Positions 1 through 7,100 of a stretch of 10,591 nt of DNA are shown here, piece by piece. The notes under the pieces were generated by a model. The model ran no database searches. It saw only the letters and a list, made by a program, of their open reading frames with translations, and was not told where the DNA came from. Position 1 is the first letter of the stretch. Each line of letters begins with the position of its first letter. Both the position numbers and the translations under genes were made by a program. This DNA comes from Phycisphaerae bacterium. GTDB taxonomy: Bacteria; Planctomycetota; Phycisphaerae; UBA1845; UTPLA1. Location: NCBI GenBank assembly GCA_029259995.1, contig JAJDEC010000366.1, positions 1 through 10,591 of the forward strand, written 5' to 3'.

Positions 1-98
1 ATCGTTGTCTTCGGCGGCCCCGTTCCCAGTGCCGTTGGTCGCGCCGAGATTAGTTGTGTAGATACTATTGCTTGAAAAGGCTGGGCTATTTTTATTTC

Positions 99-112
99 GT
101 CCCTACCGGGAC
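99..112. repeat. Short palindrome GTCCC-TACC-GGGAC
   Basis: A perfect 5-bp stem (GTCCC / GGGAC) with a TACC loop sits in the otherwise AT-rich stretch 88-98. The surrounding string TTTCGTCCCTACCGGGACTT resembles short dispersed palindromes seen in several bacterial genomes, but only one copy is in this window. Its repeat status is therefore unproven. No T-run follows on either strand, so it is not a canonical intrinsic terminator. Confidence 0.3.
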
Positions 113-189
113 TTGGTGGAATGAAGGCGCCGCGTCGACCAGGGCCGTCAACGGTCCCCGTAAGCCCGTGAAGAGCCTTGAATGTGGCA

Positions 190-227
190 CAAGCCTCTTG
201 CTTGGCGTGGACTGGCGATTCGCCGGT
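190..227. other. Two adjacent hairpins downstream of the YbaK-type gene
   Basis: The first hairpin is CAAGC (190-194) / GCTTG (200-204) with a CTCTT loop. The second is ACTGGCG (211-217) / CGCCGGT (221-227) with an ATT loop and one G-T wobble. Both lie 30 to 67 bases past the stop of the leftward gene that ends at 257. They are placed where a transcript end or 3' stabiliser would be. Neither is followed by a run of T on the leftward strand, so any termination would be non-canonical or Rho-assisted. Confidence 0.3.
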
Positions 228-256
228 TCCAGGAATTGGTTCATCCTACTATGGAC

Positions 257-742
257 TCAAGAACCCGCCGAAAATGAGAAGATGTCGGGCTGTGCAATGC
301 CCAAATAATCGGCCATGGGCAGGATGATCGAGTCCGTCAGGCTTCCCGCATTGAACGCGATTCGATCGTTGGCCGGAATCGACTCGTCTGCGAACAGGTC
401 GAACGGAAGGATCGGCCGGCCGAACGGCGGTACGCTGCCGGGAACGAGGCCCGTGAGCGCGTGGAGTTCTTCGCGCGTCGCGAACCGGGACTTTCGTACG
501 CCGAATCGCCTGCGAATGGCCCCCGCGTCCGCCTTCAGCGCCGCCGACAATACAAACAATCGAAACGACTCACCGACTTTCATCAGCAGGGCCTTTCCGC
601 CGACATCGATCGGCTCGCCGCGCGCGATCGCCGACGCCTCGGATGTCAACGTCGGCTCGTGATGCACGCATCGATATTCCGCGCCCGCGGCGTCGAGCGC
701 AGCGCGAATTGCCAGAAACACATCCGGAGATCCGTTCAACAT
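257..742 (-). CDS. YbaK/EbsC-type aminoacyl-tRNA editing (deacylase) domain protein
   Basis: This is a single-domain YbaK/ProX-type protein. Members of the family hydrolyse mischarged aminoacyl-tRNA in trans in the cytoplasm; which amino acid and tRNA this one acts on cannot be told. Using ATG at 742 it has 161 residues, usual for the family. Visible motifs are HHEPTLTSE (27-35), GGKALLMK (48-55, with K50 at the position of the conserved active-site lysine) and TGLVPGSVPPFG (97-108), the signature loop of the VPPFG branch. The C-terminal part SLTDSIILPMADYL fits the last strand and helix. The start is uncertain: in-frame ATGs also exist at 781, 835 and 862. The last would overlap the upstream gene by 62 bases, and none has a clear Shine-Dalgarno. 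I chose 742 because it begins just before the first family helix. It is probably the last gene of the leftward operon. Confidence 0.88.
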   Translation of the reverse strand: MLNGSPDVFLAIRAALDAAGAEYRCVHHEPTLTSEASAIARGEPIDVGGKALLMKVGESFRLFVLSAALKADAGAIRRRFGVRKSRFATREELHALTGLVPGSVPPFGRPILPFDLFADESIPANDRIAFNAGSLTDSIILPMADYLGIAQPDIFSFSAGS

Positions 743-800
743 CGTGGAATCGTTGTTGGTCAATTTGAATGCTGCTTCCATTTCGACGCGGAGACTGCCG

Positions 801-1994
801 TCAGTCGCCGCGACGCCATTGGACAATCGGTGCATAACTGCTGATCGCAAATTCCGTCGCATCCTGACGATCGAGTACCAGCATCTTAGCAGCCGGAACC
901 GCTTCGTTGAACAGTTTCCAGGACAGATCGACCGCGTTGACCCGCGTGTCAGACAATCGCATGCGACCGACGATTCGCGCCGAGTGGAAGCCGATCGCCC
1001 TGTCGGCCGAGGATGCCGACAATTCCGACGACGCGGGGCCGATCAACGAGACGCCTTCAACGACGACGCGCACCTCCTTGCCATTGATCCTGCCCCCGAT
1101 GCGCTTTAAGAAACGCGCCTCCCAGTCAGCGGCCACTGCGAACTGCTCCTCCCGGGAGAGCACGTCGCGGTTCGCCCGCCGGATTGGTTGCCAGGTCTCG
1201 GCGATCGGCGCCGGTACGACAACGTGCAACAAGACGCCGCTGTCGTCGATCTGCATGATCGCGTGGATCGTCTTGAAGCGTTCGTCGGCGAGCCATTGCT
1301 TTGCGTCCTTCTCAATAGACTCAGACGCAATTCGCTTCGCCGCCACCTTGCCGCACGGCCATTCGAATTCGAGAGTCTCTGTGTTTCCACCACTCGTGAG
1401 GATGATCTCGCGCGAAGCGCTGCTGCAATCCGCCTGCCGAATCGTGGTTCCCATGCGAGTCAGCAGAATCTGTGTCGTCGTCGGATCGGGCACGTGTTGA
1501 AACGTCACGAAACGAAGAACTTGCCCGGCCGGCGACTGGAAACCAATTCCCGTATTGACCCAATAAGTCGACAGCTTCTGGGGAATCGCGCGATCGGCAT
1601 CAATGTGGCTGACATCGCACGACGCCGTCGCCGGCGACAGCTTTACGCCGGATTCATCCCGGACGACGAAGCCCGTGCGGAGCTTGTCACAATACTTCCG
1701 CCCCGCCCTTTCGATCGCATCGACGCGATAAAGACCGCCATCATTCGGCTCAAGCAGGCCGAAATGAAGCAGGTCTTCCGCAGGGGCTTCGATCGTGACA
1801 TCTACACGATCAGAATGCACGACAACCTGGGCTCGGGACAACGAGACAGGATGCGCCATTGCCGTCGGCACGAAGGGCATGCCGAGGAATATTGCGAGCA
1901 ATCGTGCATGAACGCGATTACGTACACGTTTCGCTTGATGGCGCAGAGTCTTGAGAGAACCGATCAACGTCAGGCTCCGTGGATGGATACTCAA
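801..1994 (-). CDS. Exported four-cysteine protein of unknown function (HupE/UreJ N-terminal-like)
   Basis: A 397-residue exported protein that I cannot name with confidence. A basic n-region (about 1-31) and a hydrophobic core LLAIFLGMPFV (32-42) precede AMA|HP, giving likely signal peptidase I cleavage after residue 47. The mature start, HPVSLSRAQVVV followed by VDVTIEAPAEDLL, recalls the extracytoplasmic N-terminal part of HupE/UreJ-like proteins, but no multi-helix HupE domain follows. The mature chain has exactly four cysteines (102, 126, 190, 214), enough for two disulfides. A second region (about 250-350: VVVPAPIAETWQPI, then INGKEVRVVVEGV) looks beta-rich. The start codon is TTG without a clear ribosome site; no ATG or GTG lies in frame between the upstream stop (2046-2048) and the signal peptide, so the exact start is uncertain. 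It begins 16 bases after the methyltransferase stop and is probably co-transcribed with it. Confidence 0.82.
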   Translation of the reverse strand: MSIHPRSLTLIGSLKTLRHQAKRVRNRVHARLLAIFLGMPFVPTAMAHPVSLSRAQVVVHSDRVDVTIEAPAEDLLHFGLLEPNDGGLYRVDAIERAGRKYCDKLRTGFVVRDESGVKLSPATASCDVSHIDADRAIPQKLSTYWVNTGIGFQSPAGQVLRFVTFQHVPDPTTTQILLTRMGTTIRQADCSSASREIILTSGGNTETLEFEWPCGKVAAKRIASESIEKDAKQWLADERFKTIHAIMQIDDSGVLLHVVVPAPIAETWQPIRRANRDVLSREEQFAVAADWEARFLKRIGGRINGKEVRVVVEGVSLIGPASSELSASSADRAIGFHSARIVGRMRLSDTRVNAVDLSWKLFNEAVPAAKMLVLDRQDATEFAISSYAPIVQWRRGD

Positions 1995-2010
1995 TCGATG
2001 CCATTGATCG

Positions 2011-2760
2011 TCAAGGTTTGACGAACACGAGCGCGTAGTTCTCGGTCAATAACTGATTGATCGATGTCGGCTGTTCATCGGCGAGCTCGAATCCGGCCAT
2101 GCGGCACTCATCGATGATTGTCTGCCGATCGCATCGCACATGGCCGGCGATCCAGGTTCGACGTTCCTGGGGAAGCGCCATCCACTTCGCATCTTCCCGA
2201 CCCGCATCGACATCGTGTCGAACAAAGTCGATGATCACAACGCGACTCCCGGGGCGCATGGCCCGATGGAGGGAACCCAGCGTCGACATGGGGAACTCAA
2301 AATGATGATACGTATCGCAGATGAATGCGAGATCAATCGAGCCGCTCTTGAGACCTGTCGAATTCTCCGGGCACTGGATGGTCCGGATGTTTGATAGCTC
2401 GCGGTCCGCCGCTTCCGCCTCGATGCGATCGAGAAAAGGTCGGGCAATGTCCACGGCATGGACGCGACCTTCGGGCCCTACGCGGCGGGCAAACTCGAAC
2501 GAGTAGAACCCCGTGCCGGCGCCGATGTCGGCGACGTGCATACCGGTCTCAATGCCCAATGCATCGATGACGGCGTCGCGATGCTGAAAGACTTCGCGGC
2601 TTTCAGATTCGAATCGCTCGACCCATTCGTCAACCTGCATCTCGCCCTTGAAGCGATCGTTGATGCCCGGCTTGACACTTTGTTCGGGCTGAGCGCAGCC
2701 GCCCAGGAACACCAGGATCCCAACGAGCATGGTTCCTGCACATTTGTTTCGAGTGCTCAC
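2011..2760 (-). CDS. Predicted lipoprotein with a class I SAM-dependent methyltransferase domain
   Basis: A 249-residue protein pairing a lipoprotein signal with a Rossmann methyltransferase fold. The N-terminus is basic, then hydrophobic (MLVGILVFL), then the lipobox L19-G20-G21-C22, so lipid attachment at C22 is expected. Residue +2 is Ala. The segment NDRFKGEMQVDEWVERFE (34-51) is typical of a family often annotated simply as methyltransferase. Motif I is VADIGAGTG (76-84); the acidic residue of motif II is probably D104 in VHAVDIA; a DLAFICDTYHHFE region and a MRPGSRVVIIDF strand follow, as in UbiE/ArsM-like enzymes. The substrate is unknown. The start is GTG at 2760, supported by a strong GGGAGG site 5 bases upstream; the internal ATG at 2730 would weaken the signal's basic region. 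It is the first gene of the leftward operon. A SAM-dependent enzyme outside the cytoplasm is odd, because SAM is not known to be available there. Confidence 0.88.
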   Translation of the reverse strand: MSTRNKCAGTMLVGILVFLGGCAQPEQSVKPGINDRFKGEMQVDEWVERFESESREVFQHRDAVIDALGIETGMHVADIGAGTGFYSFEFARRVGPEGRVHAVDIARPFLDRIEAEAADRELSNIRTIQCPENSTGLKSGSIDLAFICDTYHHFEFPMSTLGSLHRAMRPGSRVVIIDFVRHDVDAGREDAKWMALPQERRTWIAGHVRCDRQTIIDECRMAGFELADEQPTSINQLLTENYALVFVKP

Positions 2761-2763
2761 GAC

Positions 2764-2771
2764 AACCTCCC
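2764..2771 (-). promoter_or_regulatory. Strong Shine-Dalgarno (GGGAGGTT) that fixes the GTG start at 2760
   Basis: The leftward strand reads GGGAGGTT and then GTC before the GTG start codon, with GGAGG 5 bases from the start. This is the clearest ribosome-binding site in the window. It decides for the GTG at 2760, and hence for the full basic n-region of the lipoprotein signal. Confidence 0.7.
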
Positions 2772-2813
2772 GTCTTCAAAGTCATGCACGCGTCGCCAAG
2801 ATGGCGCAACCTG

Positions 2814-2979
2814 CCGTGGCCCATCCTACAGGATGGGGAAGCGAATTGGCCAAGCCAACAGAAGAATCTTCACGCAGATCGAACGGCGCATCGCCCGCTC
2901 AGGCCAGTCGCCCGTGAGATCGCAGGACAACCGCACTGCGAATGCAATTCACTTTCCCAGCCCATGGGCTGGGCCACGG
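2814..2979. repeat. REPIN-like element 1: inverted pair of palindromic repeats, 166 bases
   Basis: The left repeat (2814-2850) starts CCGTGGCC, has the hairpin CCCATCCT (2820-2827) / AGGATGGG (2830-2837), and ends GAAGCGAATTGGC. The right repeat (2944-2979) is its imperfect reverse complement: GCAATTCACTTT, then the perfect 18-base palindrome CCCAGCCCATGGGCTGGG (2956-2973), then CCACGG. Between them lie about 93 bases with no coding signal. Element 2 (3938-4104) has the same two ends: 36 of 37 bases on the left and all 36 on the right, read from the sequence. Element 1 sits between divergent genes, upstream of both the methyltransferase operon and the gene at 3038. It may therefore carry or disturb their promoters. 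No target duplication is visible at its edges. Confidence 0.85.
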
Positions 2980-3037
2980 TTTCTCCAACGAATCGTAACA
3001 TTCTACCCCTTGCGTGTGAGTATGATTTGAATTCGTC

Positions 3038-3925
3038 ATGGCCCCAAGCAAGCATACATCTGATGTGAACAGCAACGATCAGCGCGATACCGTCGGCGTG
3101 CTCGACTACGCGACGCCTCGACGCCGGCGCGGGCCGTTGAAATCACCTTGGCTTCACTATCAACAAGGGCGACGAACGCTTCGAGCTGCCGCAATAATCT
3201 CGATGCTGTTGATCGCATCGCTTTGGGTGCACGTCCTGGCCACATTGGCGCTGTCGCTGACGACGTTTGCAATGTCCGTCTGGTCGGCATTCACTTTCAT
3301 ACGGGCGAGGCGACAAGACTCGGATCCGATATTCGCAAAGGAACAGCGCGTACCGAATTCGCAAGCCAGAAGCGCGCTGATTGTTTCCGTCATCATCGCA
3401 ATCGCTTCAATTGGATTGTTGCTTATGGGCATTCGAATCTGTCGCAAGATCGTCCAAAGCCTCACGCCGAGATCAAATTCCAATGGACAACTGAGAGCCA
3501 TCGAGAACGGCCTGTTCATGTATCGAAATGACGCAGAACCCGCGGACACGCTCCGGCGACTCGTCGAAGGCGGCTTGTGGGCGCCTGACATGCTCATCGC
3601 CCGTATCGATCCGAATCACGCCGACCTGAGCAAAGCGCCGCCGGGTTATTCGTCATATGTGTTTTTCCCGCCCGGTCCGGAATTCTATGAACTGGACCGC
3701 CCGGCCGGTATCATTCTCGCCTTCGAGCGCGGCGCATGGCATCGATCCGACGCACGCGTTCTCAGCAACCCACGTCGAGCCGTGTTCATTCAGTATGCAG
3801 TCGAGTTTCTCAGCGATGAGGAGTTCGCTCGCGCTCTTGAACTCGATCGGGCGCGCCGTCGAGAACTTGGCTGGCCTGCGTACAAATGGAATGACGCAAC
3901 TGGCGAAATCACGCAAATCGAATGA
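3038..3925 (+). CDS. Membrane-anchored protein with a degenerate pseudopilin-like (H-X9-DG type) C-terminal domain
   Basis: 295 residues. The N-terminal 49 are polar and basic. Hydrophobic stretches at about 50-70, 71-88 and 113-133 would be two or three membrane helices. The rest (about 140-295) follows the plan of planctomycete pseudopilin-like domains: LRAIENGLFMYRND (152-165), LVEGGLWAPDMLI, a GYSSYVFFPPGP segment, an IILAFERGAWH segment, then AVFIQYAVEFLSDEEF near the C-terminus. In typical members the last segment reads close to VLFADGHVEFLS; here the Asp-Gly pair is gone. The role is unknown; relatives are linked by annotation to type II secretion or surface pilins, which I only infer here. 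ATG at 3038 has no clear Shine-Dalgarno. A -10-like TATGAT lies at 3021-3026 without a good -35 box. The gene stands alone, rightward, bracketed by the two REPIN-like elements. Confidence 0.82.
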   Translation: MAPSKHTSDVNSNDQRDTVGVLDYATPRRRRGPLKSPWLHYQQGRRTLRAAAIISMLLIASLWVHVLATLALSLTTFAMSVWSAFTFIRARRQDSDPIFAKEQRVPNSQARSALIVSVIIAIASIGLLLMGIRICRKIVQSLTPRSNSNGQLRAIENGLFMYRNDAEPADTLRRLVEGGLWAPDMLIARIDPNHADLSKAPPGYSSYVFFPPGPEFYELDRPAGIILAFERGAWHRSDARVLSNPRRAVFIQYAVEFLSDEEFARALELDRARRRELGWPAYKWNDATGEITQIE

Positions 3926-3937
3926 CTAGAATCAATC

Positions 3938-4104
3938 CCGTGGCCCATCCTGCAGGATGGGGAAGCGAATTGGCTTGGGATTTTCCGACAACGATCCGAC
4001 TTCTGCTGCGTCTGCGAATGTCATGAGCAGGCCGTATGAAAGTGCGGCCAGTTCCATGCAATTCGCACGCAATTCACTTTCCCAGCCCATGGGCTGGGCC
4101 ACGG
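3938..4104. repeat. REPIN-like element 2: inverted pair of palindromic repeats, 167 bases
   Basis: The left repeat (3938-3974) holds the perfect 18-base palindrome CCCATCCTGCAGGATGGG (3944-3961) followed by GAAGCGAATTGGC. The right repeat (4069-4104) is GCAATTCACTTT, then CCCAGCCCATGGGCTGGG (4081-4098), then CCACGG. The core of about 94 bases shows no evident similarity to the core of element 1. An extra partial copy of the tail, GCAATTCGCAC, lies at 4058-4068 just inside the right repeat. The element fills the gap between two convergent genes. Its hairpins lie 19 bases past the stop of the gene ending at 3925 and 21 bases past the stop of the ResB-CcsA gene, so it may act as a two-way transcript end or 3' stabiliser despite lacking T-runs. 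Confidence 0.85.
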
Positions 4105-4118
4105 AACGGGACCGCGCC

Positions 4119-7100
4119 CTACGCGTAACTGTGCAGACCGACGATGTAGAAATTCACGACCCACCAGTTGAACTGCATGACGGCGAAGCCGACGACGCTG
4201 AGGACGCTGGTCCAGAGACCGCGATTTTTGGTGACGAATCGAGTGTGGATCAGGATCGCGTAGATCAGCCACGTGTTCAGCGCAAACACTTCCTTCGGAT
4301 CCCAGCCCCACGGCCGGCCCCAGGAGTAGTCCGCCCAGACAGCGCCGAGGACGATGCCGACAAAGAGCGCGACCGTCGCCGTGTAGAGCAGCACGCGATG
4401 GCAGAGATCGAAGTCGTCGAGGATCGACTTGGTGCGCTCGACGGGGAACGCATCGGCATTAAACGCAGCCGATCCCGCCGGTCGCGCCGCGCCAAGAAGC
4501 ATGGCGAAGCCGCCGAGACCGATGAGGCCTCCGCCGACGACCAGTAATCCCGTGGCGATGACGATTCCGATGCCTGACAATTCGGCGAACACATCCGAGA
4601 CGCCGAGCATGACGGCGATCAGGGCACCCAATTGCGCGCCGATCGTCGTTCGCGCCAAGGCGCTTCCGTTCCTGATTGCCGAAACGAACAGGTAGCAGTT
4701 CGCCACGCCGAACGCGAGCGTGATGACGGCATAGCTGCTGATGATCAGCACGGTATGGATCCGCAGCATCGCGTCGTCAAGGATCGGCATCATCGTCTGG
4801 AGGTTGTCATTGATTGTGTCGGGGATGATTTCCGGCAACGCCAATGCGAAGAAGCCGAGATTCGCGGACGCAAACATGAAGACGCGCTTTCGCGTGAATA
4901 ACTCCAGCAGCAGGCCGAGCATCGCGCCGCACCATGTCGACGAGATCACGGCCTCATACATGTTGGCGACGGGGATTCGACCGAGAACGCCCCAACGAAG
5001 CCAGATGTCGTATCCATGGACGCCGACGGCCGCGATCAACAAGCCGAGCCCCAGGTAATGCGGCCACTTGTAGCCGGTCGACAACGTGAAGATGGAGACG
5101 AAGAACGCCGCGATGTAGAACCCCCAACCCATGCGAAGCAGGCTGAGGCGGCGATACTGTTGTTCGGCATGTCGCGTCTCGACGGTCGGATACAACCCGT
5201 CGGGCGCCAGTTTCGGCAGCGCGGCGTCAAGTTTCGCGATGCTGGCGTTGATCGCCTTCGCGTCCCGCGCCCGCCATGCCTGCGTCAACTCGCGGAATGG
5301 TTCCAGGACACTCAACGACATCGCCTCTGTGATTCCACTGTCTGCCATAATCTGCGGACTCATGAGTCCGGCGGGCGAGAGCCATTGGGTTTCCTTGGTG
5401 CCGTTCGGGACGGGAACGATCGTGCATAAGTCGACGATTTTCTGGAAATGGAACTGGGCGTTGAGCATTCGATTCATGGCCCGATTCTTGAGCGTCTCGC
5501 CCGAGAGTTCCTGGATGCGCTTCTGGACGTCGTCACGCGCCAGGAATTCGTAGCTCACGCGGCGCTGCTTGTACATGCGCGCCGCCTCTTCCTGCGATAC
5601 GACGATCGGATGCTTCGTGAGATCCTTCAGGACGCCGCGATCCTTGACGTAAATCACGGGCTGATCGATGTAGGCCCGTTGGTTGAACATGATCTCCATC
5701 GCCGAGACGACGGGATCCAGTCCTTCCAGCGAGATGTCGCCGTGCATCGTGCGCATCGTCTTGCGGGCCCACGACTCGATCGTCGTGTATCGCCATGCGT
5801 TGTTATCGAGCATCGCGATCGCGCCGAGCTTCTGGATATCGATGTCTTTCTCGATCGCCTTGATCTGATCCAGGGCTTCGTTCTGAACGATCGCATCCGC
5901 CGCCTGTGCGCTGGCGGCAAAGACGCTCAGCAGGCAGAAAACCAGTATCGATTTCACGCGGACGGGCTCAGTGAATCGCTTGGAATCTTTTTGCACGCTG
6001 GCGGTCTCCTTCTTCGTTAACTGACTCTGAATGGCATTGGCCTTCAGTCGTTCGTTGCGGCGTTTTTTCAGGATGGGTTTGATGGCGAACGCATACATCA
6101 TGCCGAGGCTGATCAATGTGCAGGCCAGCAACTGAAGCAGTACGCCGTTTCGATTGCCGACGCCCAGAACCGTCCACGACGATCCGTCCGCGGCGGCCGC
6201 AGACTGGAAGAAGGTCCAGTTACCGATCGTGTACGTGTTGTTCAGGAAGGCCTTGCCTTCTCTGACATTGTCCGTCCCGGGTTCCTTGTAGCGGAAGTGG
6301 CTGGTCCATTCTCGCGCCTGGCGCTGGCCGGGATAATATTCCGTGTGCAGTTGTTCGAGGACGAGCGGTGCGGGCAATCGATTGCGTTTTCGGCCGTAGA
6401 TGAAGGCGACGTCGCGCCCCGACGGCAGGCCCGACACAATCGTCGGCGAGCCGCCGAACACGTCGGCGTGATCGAGATTGTACTGACTGAAGTCGACCCA
6501 CTGCCAACGCGACCAGGAACCATCGAGGGCCTTCAGATGCACGCGAACCATCGACTTCTGTCGCCCCACATCCATCAATGATCGCCGATTCTCTTCGGGA
6601 ATGACGACGGGCCTGGCCTCGAGCCGCGGCTTCATGATCAGTTCGCGCAGGATCAACTCCGTCTCGCCGGCGAGGACGACGGGCTCGCCAACTTTGATGC
6701 GCTTCATGTCGCGACCGCCGCCCGGGGCCGTATGAATGATCGTCGGCGCGAAGTTGTCACCGGCGACGAGCCGGATGTGATGCGTGTCGGCATTGATGTA
6801 ACGGATCACGATGTTGTCGTCGACAAGACCGCCGTCATCGCGCAGCTTGGCGCCGGCGCGATCGCGATCCTGATTCAGATCGGGAAAGCGATCCATGACG
6901 GAACGCTGGAATTCCTGTGTCGGCGACTTGACCCAGACGAGCGCGATGGACGCCCGCGCGCCTTGGTATCCGGCCGTCATCAGCGGCCAGCTGGGGCGTA
7001 GTTGTTCAATCGTGAGCGTGTAATCCGTGCCTTCAATCTCAAACGTGTCGGCCAACTTGACGTCGAACGTCTTTCGAATGCCCTTGTCCTTGACTTCGAC

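Larger units (their letters stand above)
1..256. other. Intergenic stretch without a supportable gene
   Basis: No reading frame here looks convincingly coding. At the extreme left edge, two rightward frames could be the last residues of a gene lying outside the window: one stops at 59-61 (tail ending PRLVV), the other at 73-75 (tail ending CVDTIA). The leftward frame across 1-63 also reads plausibly (Gly/Asn-rich), but it has no ATG, GTG or TTG before its upstream stop at 103-105, so it cannot start here. Base composition turns AT-richer around 60-100. The stretch carries at least three short hairpins (99-112, 190-204, 211-227), so it looks like the trailing region of the leftward operon. Confidence 0.5.

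Noticed and set aside
1..63. Leftward Gly/Asn-rich coding segment
   Set aside because: It reads plausibly, but there is no ATG, GTG or TTG between the window edge and the upstream stop at 103-105.
54..308. Rightward 84-residue frame at the left edge
   Set aside because: It has no ribosome site and no recognisable segments, uses a weak start, and runs into the convergent YbaK-type gene.
1188..2021. Rightward 277-residue open frame
   Set aside because: It lies antisense to the exported four-cysteine protein, is rich in Arg and low in hydrophobic runs, and has no family look; it is a high-GC shadow frame.
2814..4104. Composite transposon or insertion sequence formed by the two repeat elements
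   Set aside because: The enclosed gene is not a transposase, no target duplication is visible, and each element has its own inverted ends. A REPIN-like doublet fits better.
2814..4104. CRISPR array
   Set aside because: Only four repeat copies exist, in inverted pairs, with spacing of about 93 bases and 958 bases between pairs.
6060..6080. Possible third REPIN half-site (CAGGATGGG) inside the ResB-CcsA gene
   Set aside because: Only about nine bases match, there is no second arm or tail, and it lies in conserved coding sequence; chance match.
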